Source: JAWBOD01 sp964651405 (GTDB lineage: Archaea; Aenigmatarchaeota; Aenigmatarchaeia; Aenigmatarchaeales; Aenigmatarchaeaceae). Taken from it: a DNA stretch of 14,941 bases. This document shows positions 1 through 5,984 of the stretch, in pieces. Within the stretch, counting starts at the first letter, position 1; every line of letters starts with the position of its first letter. Made by a program: the position numbers and the translations under genes. Below the pieces are notes generated by a model, which was given only the letters and a program-made list of their open reading frames with translations, made no database searches and had not been told where the DNA came from. The stretch lies in assembly GCA_964651405.1 (NCBI GenBank), contig CAZYZB010000021.1, forward strand, positions 1-14,941, given 5' to 3'.

Positions 1-1760
1 CATTCTGTTCCTGTACAAGGAATCCAAGAGTCATTACTCCATTGGCCGCTTATGTTTGAAGAAAACATGTAGCCTGACAAACCTATTTCATCATTCCACT
101 TTAAAACAAATTCATATATGTTTCCATTAGATGTTGCGTTTGCTGTCTCAATTGAATAAACAGGTGGAAAAAGTTGAGGTGGAGGAGCAGCTGAAATTTT
201 TAAAGTTATCGCCTTTGTTGTTACTTTTGTTTCATTTGTTTTACCTAATGCTCTTAAGGTAAGATTGTAATCTCCTAGTTCTGCGTAAGTAGGAATGTTA
301 AAGCCTATCTTTATTAACAAAGAGAAATTGTTAGGTATACTAGATGCAAATTCACTTATATTATACCAGTTTGAAGAGACTCCTGTCAAATCTACTGACA
401 AGTTGCTAATAGTTTCTCCCAAATTATTCTTTAAGAAAAAACTCGCTTCATAAGTATCATTTGGATTAAGCTCGATTAAATAAGGTCCAGTTAGATTTAA
501 TGTTTTAGGCGTTTCTGGTTCTGTTATGTTTGTAAGGCCGACATATAAAATTACTTTTGATGTTTGTTCTGTGAAATTCTGGGTTTCAGTATTATTGCAC
601 ACATATTCATAGACTCCTTCGTTTAAAGTTTGTTCATCCTTTCTGCTTGAGGAGGTGTCATTTGCTATCAAGCTGTTATTTCTATAAAATTTAAAATTAG
701 AGGCTGATATTTCCTCTGTTACTGAATTGCATATAAATGTAGTTTTAGTTCCTTTTAGAACTGAGGTGGATGGTATCTTTTGTATGTAAAGTGGATACCT
801 CTTCAAAACAGTATAAAAATAATAGGTAGTATTCATTACATTGTTCGCAGTATCGCTAGCTATCCATCTATATTGAAATTCTTCTGCAGGCAAATCATAC
901 ATTGATATAAAGAAATTATTAGAAGCGCTTTGAACTGCAGGAGTTGTATCATTTGTATAATTCTTCAAAGTGCCACTAAAATTAGATTCAAACCAAACAT
1001 TACTTAGAGTTAAGTCTGACCAAACCATGCTAAAGTTATAAACCATATACGGATAGTATTCTGGAGGATTAAGTGGATATTCTCCTCTGATGGTGAACTG
1101 AGGCGGTATATTATCGAAATAATAAGTTTTGCTAGAAGCTGTATAGTTCACGTCTCCATTCCAATATGCAGTAACACTAAAAATCCCTGGAGAAATTAAG
1201 CTTGTAAGGCTGCTTACAGATGATGTTGAGCTACTTTGCTGTACGAATCCTGGGTATGTTGAATCCAAAAAAACCAACTTGTTCGGGATGTTTAAAAGTG
1301 CTGTAAAATTAGCCATATCATTTAATTTATAGCTTCTGTTATTTTCCGTTCCATTTAGGTAAAGATTAATTGATATGGAATTGTTTTGATTAATGGTATA
1401 AGCTGCTTGATCATTATAAGTCCAGTTAGATTCGTTGTCAGATGCATACCACCTATACAAATACCTTCCGCCAGGCAAATCAACAAAAGTTTTTGTTACA
1501 GTGATTGGCGTACCTTCTATGAATGTTATTGTGTCATTACCTAAGTTTCCATTTAAAGTAGAAAAGTTAGATTCTAGAATAATATTTTTTACAGTATGGT
1601 ACTCGTCAGCTGTCCAAGTTATCTGAAAACCATAACTTCTGCCCGGAATGTACTTGGATCCAGATGCGACAGTCTCTTGGTTGTTAGACCACGTCACCAT
1701 AGCTTCTGCTGGTTTAACTATCAAAAATAATAAAACTATCAAAATAACTACTAATTTCAT
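1..1760 (-). CDS. Secreted surface protein with repeated Ig-like modules (C-terminus beyond window)
   Basis: The reading frame is open from an ATG at 1760 to the window edge, giving 586 codons without a stop. Residues 1-20 form a signal peptide: a Lys, a run of Val/Ile/Leu, then a PAEA-type cleavage site. A module recurs: around residues 35-115 and 220-310 both copies contain ESNFS, a DLP turn and YRW.ASD, and a third copy with SSNIS begins near 535 and is cut by the edge. Residues about 410-530 resemble the NEW3/COG1470-type beta-sandwich found in archaeal surface proteins. Many N-x-S/T sequons suggest N-glycosylation outside the cell. The start lies beside an AT-rich stretch (1761-1787) that could serve divergent promoters. 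The family is inferred from composition and repeats; the function (S-layer, adhesin or pseudopilin-associated) is unknown. Confidence 0.85.
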   Translation of the reverse strand, partial: MKLVVILIVLLFLIVKPAEAMVTWSNNQETVASGSKYIPGRSYGFQITWTADEYHTVKNIILESNFSTLNGNLGNDTITFIEGTPITVTKTFVDLPGGRYLYRWYASDNESNWTYNDQAAYTINQNNSISINLYLNGTENNRSYKLNDMANFTALLNIPNKLVFLDSTYPGFVQQSSSTSSVSSLTSLISPGIFSVTAYWNGDVNYTASSKTYYFDNIPPQFTIRGEYPLNPPEYYPYMVYNFSMVWSDLTLSNVWFESNFSGTLKNYTNDTTPAVQSASNNFFISMYDLPAEEFQYRWIASDTANNVMNTTYYFYTVLKRYPLYIQKIPSTSVLKGTKTTFICNSVTEEISASNFKFYRNNSLIANDTSSSRKDEQTLNEGVYEYVCNNTETQNFTEQTSKVILYVGLTNITEPETPKTLNLTGPYLIELNPNDTYEASFFLKNNLGETISNLSVDLTGVSSNWYNISEFASSIPNNFSLLIKIGFNIPTYAELGDYNLTLRALGKTNETKVTTKAITLKISAAPPPQLFPPVYSIETANATSNGNIYEFVLKWNDEIGLSGYMFSSNISGQWSNDSWIPCTGTE

Positions 1761-1787
1761 ATAAATATTATATATATTTATTAAAAT
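1761..1787. promoter_or_regulatory. Divergent AT-rich promoter region
   Basis: This stretch is almost pure A/T, with TATA-like sequence readable on both strands about 20-30 bases from the start of the surface protein gene (minus) and from the small GTG-start gene (plus). A shared divergent promoter is inferred from position and composition. Confidence 0.5.
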
Positions 1788-1797
1788 AGGTGATTTT

Positions 1798-1887
1798 GTG
1801 GCTAAAAGGAAAGTAACCAAGCCTGTAAAGGCCGAGGAAATAGACCCAGAGGATTTTGAGACAGATGTAGATTATATGGAAGAATAA
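1798..1887 (+). CDS. Small 29-residue hypothetical protein
   Basis: A GTG start is preceded at 1788-1793 by AGGTGA, the same ribosome-binding sequence seen at the better known genes of this window, with the short spacing typical here. The peptide has a basic N-terminal half (MAKRKVTKPVK) and an acidic second half (EEIDPEDFETDVDYMEE), and ends in a double TAA. It contains no recognisable domain. The next gene starts 53 bases downstream on the same strand, so the two may be cotranscribed. The case for a real gene is the ribosome-binding site and the charge-segregated composition; conservation cannot be judged here. Confidence 0.55.
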   Translation: MAKRKVTKPVKAEEIDPEDFETDVDYMEE

Positions 1888-1940
1888 TAATTGCAATTAA
1901 ACTTATTAAGCAAGAAGCATAATTAATTAGAGGTGAAAAA

Positions 1941-2090
1941 ATGGTAGCAAAGAGAAAGGCCTTTGGTGGTTATCACATAGTGCCAGATGAGCACTTGGCA
2001 AAAATAATTGGTCATGGTAAGGTTTCGCCTGCTGAAATGACAAAGAAATTGTGGGCATATGTTAAAGGTCATAAATTAGCAAGGAAATAA
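1941..2090 (+). CDS. Half-length SWIB/MDM2-like small protein
   Basis: The 49-residue protein starts at ATG after AGGTGA at 1931-1936. Residues 16-49 read DEHLAKIIGHGKVSP, then AEMTKKLWAYVKGHKLARK. This resembles the first half of the SWIB fold: a residue pattern L..iiG....s..E..kklW.YvK...L. Full SWIB domains run to about 75 residues and end in a conserved second half around a D.kL..lf motif, which is absent here; the reading frame stops right after the first half. Bacterial and archaeal SWIB proteins are thought to bind DNA or chromatin, but no function is established for such a short form. Assignment by motif resemblance only; the gene itself is well supported. Confidence 0.75.
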   Translation: MVAKRKAFGGYHIVPDEHLAKIIGHGKVSPAEMTKKLWAYVKGHKLARK

Positions 2091-2139
2091 AATTATTTTA
2101 ATATCTACGAAGCAGATTTTATTACAAGTTTCTATAAGA

Positions 2140-2149
2140 TTTAAAAATA
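2140..2149 (+). promoter_or_regulatory. TATA box of tRNA-Ser
   Basis: TTTAAAAATA is centred about 27 bases upstream of the first base of the tRNA at 2172, the standard archaeal TATA distance. Confidence 0.6.
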
Positions 2150-2171
2150 CTTGGCCTAGTATTCTAATTAA

Positions 2172-2326
2172 GCCGTTGTGGCAGAATCTGGCTAATGCGC
2201 TAGCCTTGAGACAGATGATTATATGGCTTGACTCTGAAGTGCGGCGTTATGAAGAGTGATAGGCGTAATGATGTCAAGTAAGCTAGTGTCCGCAAGGACT
2301 TGCAGGTTCAAATCCTGCCGACGGCG
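2172..2326 (+). tRNA. tRNA-Ser(UGA) with a 70-nt intron
   Basis: Exons 2172-2210 and 2281-2326 fold into a class II tRNA of 85 nt. The acceptor stem pairs 2172-2178 with 2319-2325, the T arm pairs GCAGG 2302-2306 with CCTGC 2314-2318 around TTCAAAT, and the anticodon stem pairs CTAGC 2200-2204 with GCTAG 2282-2286. The long variable arm GTCC-GCAA-GGAC (2288-2299) and discriminator G2326 fit serine. The anticodon TGA is at 2207-2209. CCA is not encoded in full. The gene lies upstream of the uS13 operon with a metallopeptidase gene between them; a longer reading frame that begins inside the tRNA is not the real start of that neighbour. Confidence 0.92.
2211..2280 (+). other. tRNA-Ser intron, position 37/38
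   Basis: The intron is 70 nt. Exon helix CTAGC/GCTAG and central helix CTTG 2205-2208 with CAAG 2275-2278 flank two 3-nt bulges, AGA (2209-2211) and TAA (2279-2281). Cutting between bulge bases 2 and 3 gives exactly this intron. The inner helix is weak. A second CTTGAC at 2227-2232 could also pair with GTCAAG 2273-2278, so a competing intron hairpin is possible. Confidence 0.85.
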
Positions 2327-2359
2327 CAAATTATCATCCCAAGCCACTATTTTGATGAA

Positions 2360-2369
2360 TTTAAATATT
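2360..2369 (+). promoter_or_regulatory. TATA box of the metallopeptidase gene
   Basis: TTTAAATATT is centred 25 bases upstream of the ATG at 2390. There is no ribosome-binding sequence between them, so the transcript is probably leaderless. Confidence 0.55.
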
Positions 2370-2389
2370 TTAGTATTTTACTAACTAAA

Positions 2390-3178
2390 ATGACAATTAA
2401 CGTTCATAATTATGGAGAATTTTCACCTGCATACAAAGTTTTAACAGTAAAAACGCTCGAAGATGTTTCAAAAAATATGAGCGGATTTCCCCCTCATTGT
2501 AATTTATATATGTGCAAATCGCAGGAAGATGGGCTAAAACTTTTTGAAGAGCAGGCTAGAAAATTTGGAAAAATTCTTGGTAGACCAATAAAATGTGACA
2601 TGCCAATCGGCTATCAATCGGATTATCTTTTTGAATTTCCTGATGTAGTAATTGTCGAAGAATTAGCTGAACCAAATTTGAAAAAACCTAGTGAAATTAT
2701 AGGCGAAATAGCACATGAAGGGGGTCATGTCGCTGACCACTGGAAAAATCAAAGATTAACTTTTAATATTTTTGATACGTTGTTAACAAAATGCATTTCT
2801 GCAGCAAAAGGCGAGTTTGAAGCTGAAAATAATGCCCTTAATGCCAGATATTCAAGGCAACTGCTTGCTAGAGCTAACAGGGAATTTAATGAAATAAGAA
2901 GAATAGATTATGGTGCTGATTATTTTTCATTCATCTCTAGTCTAGGAATAATGGGTATTTATGCAGCATTTATGCAAAGTAATAATCCTAGAGAGGCTGA
3001 AAAGCAATCTCTTAAAAAACTTTGGGATAACTTTGCTCAAAATAAAAGCCAAAAACCAGTTAGAAGTCTGCTCCAAAGTAAAGAATTGAAGGAACATCCA
3101 GAAAAATTTGGTGATGAAAGTTTTCTTGAGGATTTTATATTTCAAAAACACTATGGTTGGAATTTTTCTTTTATATAA
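2390..3178 (+). CDS. Putative HEGGH zinc metallopeptidase, uncharacterised
   Basis: The protein has 262 residues counted from ATG 2390. I chose this start over upstream in-frame codons because those overlap tRNA-Ser and because the TATA box is 25 bases away. Residues 109-113 read HEGGH, which fits the HExxH zinc-binding and catalytic motif, within an IAHEGGHVADHW context. About 30 residues later GEFEAEN supplies Glu142, Glu144 and Glu146 as candidates for a third zinc ligand, as in gluzincins. There is no signal peptide; one moderately hydrophobic stretch, FSFISSLGIMGIYAAFM, lies near residues 183-199, so it is cytoplasmic or peripheral. I do not recognise a named family. Substrate unknown. 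The neighbours (tRNA-Ser, ribosomal operon) do not point to a pathway. Confidence 0.8.
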   Translation: MTINVHNYGEFSPAYKVLTVKTLEDVSKNMSGFPPHCNLYMCKSQEDGLKLFEEQARKFGKILGRPIKCDMPIGYQSDYLFEFPDVVIVEELAEPNLKKPSEIIGEIAHEGGHVADHWKNQRLTFNIFDTLLTKCISAAKGEFEAENNALNARYSRQLLARANREFNEIRRIDYGADYFSFISSLGIMGIYAAFMQSNNPREAEKQSLKKLWDNFAQNKSQKPVRSLLQSKELKEHPEKFGDESFLEDFIFQKHYGWNFSFI

Positions 3179-3201
3179 TTCCAAACCTTACGGCTTGGAA
3201 T
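3178..3201 (+). terminator. Hairpin just after the metallopeptidase gene
   Basis: ATTCCAA (3178-3184) and TTGGAAT (3195-3201) are perfect inverted repeats around a 10-base loop, starting at the last base of the stop codon. There is no clear T-run, so a terminator role is tentative. Confidence 0.35.
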
Positions 3202-3240
3202 AAATTCACACTAATGCCGACGGTGTCTTTCTTCAGTATA

Positions 3241-3276
3241 ACTATTTAGGGCTTTAATATCAGTTGCCTAAATAGT
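3241..3276. repeat. 10-bp perfect inverted repeat upstream of uS13
   Basis: ACTATTTAGG (3241-3250) and CCTAAATAGT (3267-3276) are perfectly complementary around a 16-base loop. The right arm with the following base (ATAGTG, 3272-3277) could instead pair with CACTAT at 3304-3309, giving a mutually exclusive second hairpin. It lies about 70 bases upstream of the uS13 TATA box, so it is not in that transcript. It could be an operator, a terminator or part of a small RNA. Confidence 0.5.
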
Positions 3277-3342
3277 GAAAAAGAGTTTGATAAGAGCAAA
3301 ATCCACTATGAAAAATGGTAGTCTGAGATAGGTTTATTAACC

Positions 3343-3352
3343 TTTATAAATA
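3343..3352 (+). promoter_or_regulatory. TATA box of the uS13 operon
   Basis: TTTATAAATA predicts transcription starting near 3374, right at the GTGAT ribosome-binding site (3374-3378) of uS13. This argues against the upstream TTG codons as starts. Confidence 0.65.
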
Positions 3353-3381
3353 TTAGTTCTAATTAATTGAAAAGTGATTTG

Positions 3382-4062
3382 ATGGGAGTAAGAAAGCCAA
3401 AGCCAGAAGAAGAAAGAGAAGAGGCAAAGAAAGAAAAGGCTAAAGAAAAAAAGCCTGAAAAAAAGAGGAAAATGATAGAGGGAGTTAGAGGAATAGTTAG
3501 AATAGCTGAGATAGACTTGGATGGAAACAAAAAAGTAAGAAATGCTATTTTAGGAATTAAGGGCATAGGAAAATCTTTGGCAAATGGAATTCTAACTGCT
3601 TCCGGTTTAGACTCAGAAGCTTTGTTAGGAAGTTTGACTGAAGATCAGATTCACAAGCTAGAAGACGTCATTAAGAGTCCTTCAAACTATGGAATTCCTT
3701 ATCATATGCTTAATAGAAGATTAGATCCTTCTACAGGAGAAAACAGACATTTAGTCAGCTCAGAATTAAGATTGGCTGTTAAGAGCGATATTGACTTTAT
3801 GAAAAAAATTCGTTGTTATAAGGGAATAAGACATGAACTTGGTTTGCCAGTAAGAGGACAAAGAACAAGGTCTAGCTTTAGAACTGGAATGATTGTAGGG
3901 GTTGCTAAAGTTAAACAAAGATTAGGAGCAGCACCAGCACCTTCAGGAAAAGCGGAAGCAAAAGCAGAAGGAAAAGCTGAGGTAAAACCAGGTGCAGCAC
4001 CAGCGAAAGCGGCAACGCCTGCTCCAGCAAAACCTGAAGCTAAGAAGGAAGAAAAAAAGTGA
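3382..4062 (+). CDS. rps13: 30S ribosomal protein uS13 with N- and C-terminal extensions
   Basis: The protein has 226 residues and sits in the head of the small subunit, contacting the P-site tRNA and uS19 by family knowledge. The S13 core runs from about residue 34 to 180: GVRGIVRIAEIDLDG, the IKGIG helix-hairpin motif near 59-63, and the basic LPVRGQRTRSSFRTG tail near 155-169. It is longer than usual archaeal uS13 (about 150) because residues 1-30 are a Lys/Glu-rich extension and residues 183-226 an Ala/Pro/Lys/Glu-rich, probably disordered tail. The ATG at 3382 follows GTGAT by three bases; upstream TTG codons are rejected because they precede the predicted transcript start. The ribosome-binding site of uS4 overlaps the stop codon. 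First gene of the operon. Confidence 0.96.
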   Translation: MGVRKPKPEEEREEAKKEKAKEKKPEKKRKMIEGVRGIVRIAEIDLDGNKKVRNAILGIKGIGKSLANGILTASGLDSEALLGSLTEDQIHKLEDVIKSPSNYGIPYHMLNRRLDPSTGENRHLVSSELRLAVKSDIDFMKKIRCYKGIRHELGLPVRGQRTRSSFRTGMIVGVAKVKQRLGAAPAPSGKAEAKAEGKAEVKPGAAPAKAATPAPAKPEAKKEEKK

Positions 4063-4066
4063 TTAA

Positions 4067-4564
4067 ATGAAAAGACAAAAGAAAAAATTTGATAAACCAT
4101 TAAGACCGTGGGATAGAACTAGAATAGAATCTGAAAAGAAATTAAAAAAAGATTATGGCTTAAGAAGAAAGAAAGAAATATGGAGAGCAGAATCAATTCT
4201 AAGAAATTATAGAAGACTAGCTAGAGGTCTTGCTGCAAAGAGAGACAAGGACAAGGAAAAAATACTTTTAGATAAATTAGTTAAGATGGGCCTGATAAAC
4301 CCAAATGCAAGTTTGGATAATGTCTTAGCATTAAATGTTGAAACTATCTTAGAAAGAAGATTACAGACCTTAGTTTTTAGAAGAGGCTTGGCGCATAGCA
4401 TAAGCCAAGCAAGACAATTTATTATTCATGGGCATATTGCTCTTGATAAGAAAAGAGTTAAATGGCCTAGTTTGATTGTTCCTTTGTCTGAAGACGGAAA
4501 GATAAGCTTTTATGAGAAAAGCAAAATGAGATTAGGTGAAAAAGTTGAAACCAAGAATACCTGA
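4067..4564 (+). CDS. rps4: 30S ribosomal protein uS4
   Basis: The 165-residue protein is a primary 16S rRNA binder of the small-subunit body. The basic N-terminal part (PLRPWDRTRI, then GLRRKKEIWRAESILRNYR) is typical of archaeal/eukaryotic uS4. The S4 RNA-binding fold occupies about residues 95-150, with RRLQTLVFRRGLAHSISQAR followed by QFIIHGHIALDKKRV. Its GTGAT ribosome-binding site contains the TGA stop of uS13, so the two are probably translationally coupled. Its last codons overlap the start of uS11. Length is in the normal archaeal range. Confidence 0.97.
   Translation: MKRQKKKFDKPLRPWDRTRIESEKKLKKDYGLRRKKEIWRAESILRNYRRLARGLAAKRDKDKEKILLDKLVKMGLINPNASLDNVLALNVETILERRLQTLVFRRGLAHSISQARQFIIHGHIALDKKRVKWPSLIVPLSEDGKISFYEKSKMRLGEKVETKNT
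4534..4539 (+). promoter_or_regulatory. Ribosome-binding site that decides the uS11 start
   Basis: AGGTGA lies five bases before TTG 4545. The same arrangement occurs before ATG 1941, so TTG 4545 is preferred to the GTG at 4536, which lies inside this site. Confidence 0.65.
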
Positions 4565-4952
4565 AAAAGATCTAAAGTGGGGGATAGCAAATATTTTTAG
4601 TTCGCCGAATAATACGATTATTCATATTACTGATATTACTGGTTCCGAAACAGTAGCAAGATTTTCAGCAGGCATGATGAGTGATAAGGATAGAGAGGGC
4701 GGCTCACCATATCCTGCTATGCTAGCTGCTAGCAAAGCTGCCACAGTGGCCTTAGAAAAAGGGATAAACGCAGTTCACATAAGAGTAAGAGCTCCAGGTG
4801 GGATAAGATCAAAGAGCCCTGGTGCAGGAGCTCAACCTGCAATAAGAGCTTTAGCTAGGACAGGCTTAATGATTGGTAGAATAGAAGATGTCACGCCATT
4901 AGGGCATGGGTTTATGAAATCAAAAGGCGGGAGACGTGGTAGACGTATATAG
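4545..4952 (+). CDS. rps11: 30S ribosomal protein uS11
   Basis: Counted from TTG 4545 the protein has 135 residues. uS11 forms part of the small-subunit platform, beside the mRNA exit region. The family motifs are plain: WGIANIFSSPNNTIIHITDITG at the start of the beta sheet, GGSPYPAMLAA, then APGGIRSKSPGAGAQPAIRA, and a basic tail ending GGRRGRRI. A GTG at 4536 would add three residues (MKK), but it falls within the AGGTGA ribosome-binding sequence. The gene overlaps the end of uS4 by 20 bases in another frame. The C-terminus is rich in Gly/Arg where many archaeal homologues have RPKRRRV-like endings. Confidence 0.95.
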   Translation: MKPRIPEKDLKWGIANIFSSPNNTIIHITDITGSETVARFSAGMMSDKDREGGSPYPAMLAASKAATVALEKGINAVHIRVRAPGGIRSKSPGAGAQPAIRALARTGLMIGRIEDVTPLGHGFMKSKGGRRGRRI

Positions 4953-4992
4953 AAAGGTTAATAAATAATAAACAATAACCATTTTACTAACT

Positions 4993-4998
4993 AGGTGG
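4993..4998 (+). promoter_or_regulatory. Ribosome-binding site of rpoD
   Basis: AGGTGG precedes the TTG at 5003 by four bases and supports a TTG start; no in-frame ATG is nearby. Confidence 0.65.
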
Positions 4999-5002
4999 TA
5001 TT

Positions 5003-5785
5003 TTGAAAATACATGTTTTAAATAAAAATGATACTGAGTTAAAATTCTTATTAGAAGATTCTAATCCTCAGTTTGCCAATACATTAAGAAGAATAATGAT
5101 GTCTGAGATTCCGATACTTGCAATAGACTCAGTTGACGTTTCTATAAATGGGTCGGTCTTATATAATGAAGTAATATCTCATAGACTAGGGCTAATTCCT
5201 TTGGTTTTTGATCCTAAGAAATTCCATTTTAAGGACGAACATGATGATGGGAAGACTTGTTCTATGTGTGAGGTAGTTCTTGTAATAAATAAAAAAGGAC
5301 CGGCAATGGTTTATTCAAAAGACATGAAGTCAAGCGACCCAGACGTAAAACCTTTATTTGACGAAATACCAATAGTTGAGCTATTTGATGATCAGAAATT
5401 AAAATTAGAAGCTTCTGCATCTTTAGGCATCGCACAGAATCATGCAAGGTATCAATCATCCATTGCTAATTACAGATACTTTCCTTCTGTTAAATTAAAA
5501 GGGAAACTAGAAAATCAAGAAGAAGCTGTGAAAGCTTGTCCGAAAAATGCCTTGAAAATTGATGGAGATAAAGCTTCCTTGACTTTGGATTGTGATTTAT
5601 GCAAGGAGTGCATAAAGGTAGCAAAACCAAAAAACTTGTTGGAAATAGAGGGAGATAACACAAAGTTCATATTCAATGTTGAAAGTCTTTCTAGTTTAAA
5701 ACCTGAACAAATTGTTTTTAGCGCAGTAGATATTCTAAAGGAAAAAGTAAAGGATTTTGGGAAAGAAGTAAGAAAGTTGAAATAA
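5003..5785 (+). CDS. rpoD: DNA-directed RNA polymerase subunit D (Rpo3), iron-sulfur type
   Basis: This 260-residue protein is the archaeal counterpart of alpha/RPB3, which pairs with subunit L and nucleates polymerase assembly together with N and P. The N-terminal dimerisation core shows FANTLRRIMMSEIPILAID (residues 24-42) and EVISHRLGLIPL (56-67). Cys86 and Cys89 (CSMC) form a short Cys pair. A ferredoxin-like insert holds Cys179, Cys197, Cys200 and Cys203, spaced as in the single-cluster form known from Sulfolobus, so one [4Fe-4S] or [3Fe-4S] cluster is expected rather than the two of some methanogens. Translation starts at TTG after AGGTGG. It is followed by tRNA-Leu on the same strand. 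Confidence 0.97.
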   Translation: MKIHVLNKNDTELKFLLEDSNPQFANTLRRIMMSEIPILAIDSVDVSINGSVLYNEVISHRLGLIPLVFDPKKFHFKDEHDDGKTCSMCEVVLVINKKGPAMVYSKDMKSSDPDVKPLFDEIPIVELFDDQKLKLEASASLGIAQNHARYQSSIANYRYFPSVKLKGKLENQEEAVKACPKNALKIDGDKASLTLDCDLCKECIKVAKPKNLLEIEGDNTKFIFNVESLSSLKPEQIVFSAVDILKEKVKDFGKEVRKLK

Positions 5786-5790
5786 TCAAG

Positions 5791-5800
5791 TTTATAAACT
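5791..5800 (+). promoter_or_regulatory. TATA box of tRNA-Leu
   Basis: TTTATAAACT lies 28 bases (centre to first base) upstream of the tRNA at 5824, so the tRNA can be transcribed independently of the rpoD operon. Confidence 0.6.
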
Positions 5801-5848
5801 TCTTCTTATATTTTCTTAATCACGCGGAGGTAGCCAAGTCTGGTCTAA

Positions 5849-5872
5849 ATGTACGCAGAGCGTACAGGATAA
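5849..5872 (+). other. tRNA-Leu D-loop intron (24 nt)
   Basis: The insert contains a perfect 7-bp hairpin, TGTACGC (5850-5856) and GCGTACA (5860-5866), with an AGA loop. It is flanked by GTCT 5843-5846 / GGAT 5867-5870, which pairs with two G-U wobbles. Removal restores a normal 13-nt D loop. The exact cut can slide up to three bases without changing the product, and the outer helix is missing, so the BHB is relaxed. Confidence 0.7.
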
Positions 5873-5880
5873 GGCGCAGG

Positions 5881-5898
5881 ACAAACCTGCTGTGCGAT
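5881..5898 (+). other. tRNA-Leu intron at position 30/31 (18 nt)
   Basis: The central helix CGCA 5875-5878 pairs with TGCG 5893-5896, flanked by 3-nt bulges GGA (5879-5881) and ATA (5897-5899). Cutting between bulge bases 2 and 3 removes 18 nt and rebuilds the anticodon stem. The outer helix (AGG/CTT, one wobble) and inner helix (2 bp) are short. Sliding by up to two bases gives the same RNA. Confidence 0.75.
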
Positions 5899-5905
5899 AC
5901 TTAAG

Positions 5906-5952
5906 ATCGGACGCTTAAGTGCTGATGCAAGTTTCACTTGCTATGATAAGAA
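5906..5952 (+). other. tRNA-Leu intron at position 37/38 (47 nt)
   Basis: The central helix CTTA 5900-5903 pairs with TAAG 5947-5950, the bulges are AGA (5904-5906) and AAA (5951-5953), and the outer helix is completed by TCCTG 5954-5958. The inner helix starts TCG/TGA. Inside the intron GCAAGT 5927-5932 pairs with ACTTGC 5936-5941. This is the canonical archaeal intron site. Confidence 0.85.
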
Positions 5953-5984
5953 ATCCTGTGGGTTAGTCCCTCCGTCGGTTCAAA

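Noticed and set aside
2300..2389. N-terminal extension of the metallopeptidase reading frame
   Set aside because: It begins inside the tRNA-Ser 3' half, and the TATA box at 2360-2369 points to a start at 2390.
3288..3326. Possible C/D box guide RNA (TGATAA near 3288 and CTGA at 3323)
   Set aside because: The C box deviates from TGATGA, the internal boxes are not convincing, and the span is shorter than normal.
4953..5002. Possible internal promoter before rpoD (TTAATAAATA)
   Set aside because: The gap is AT-rich throughout and rpoD has a good ribosome-binding site for operon translation; no clear single TATA box.
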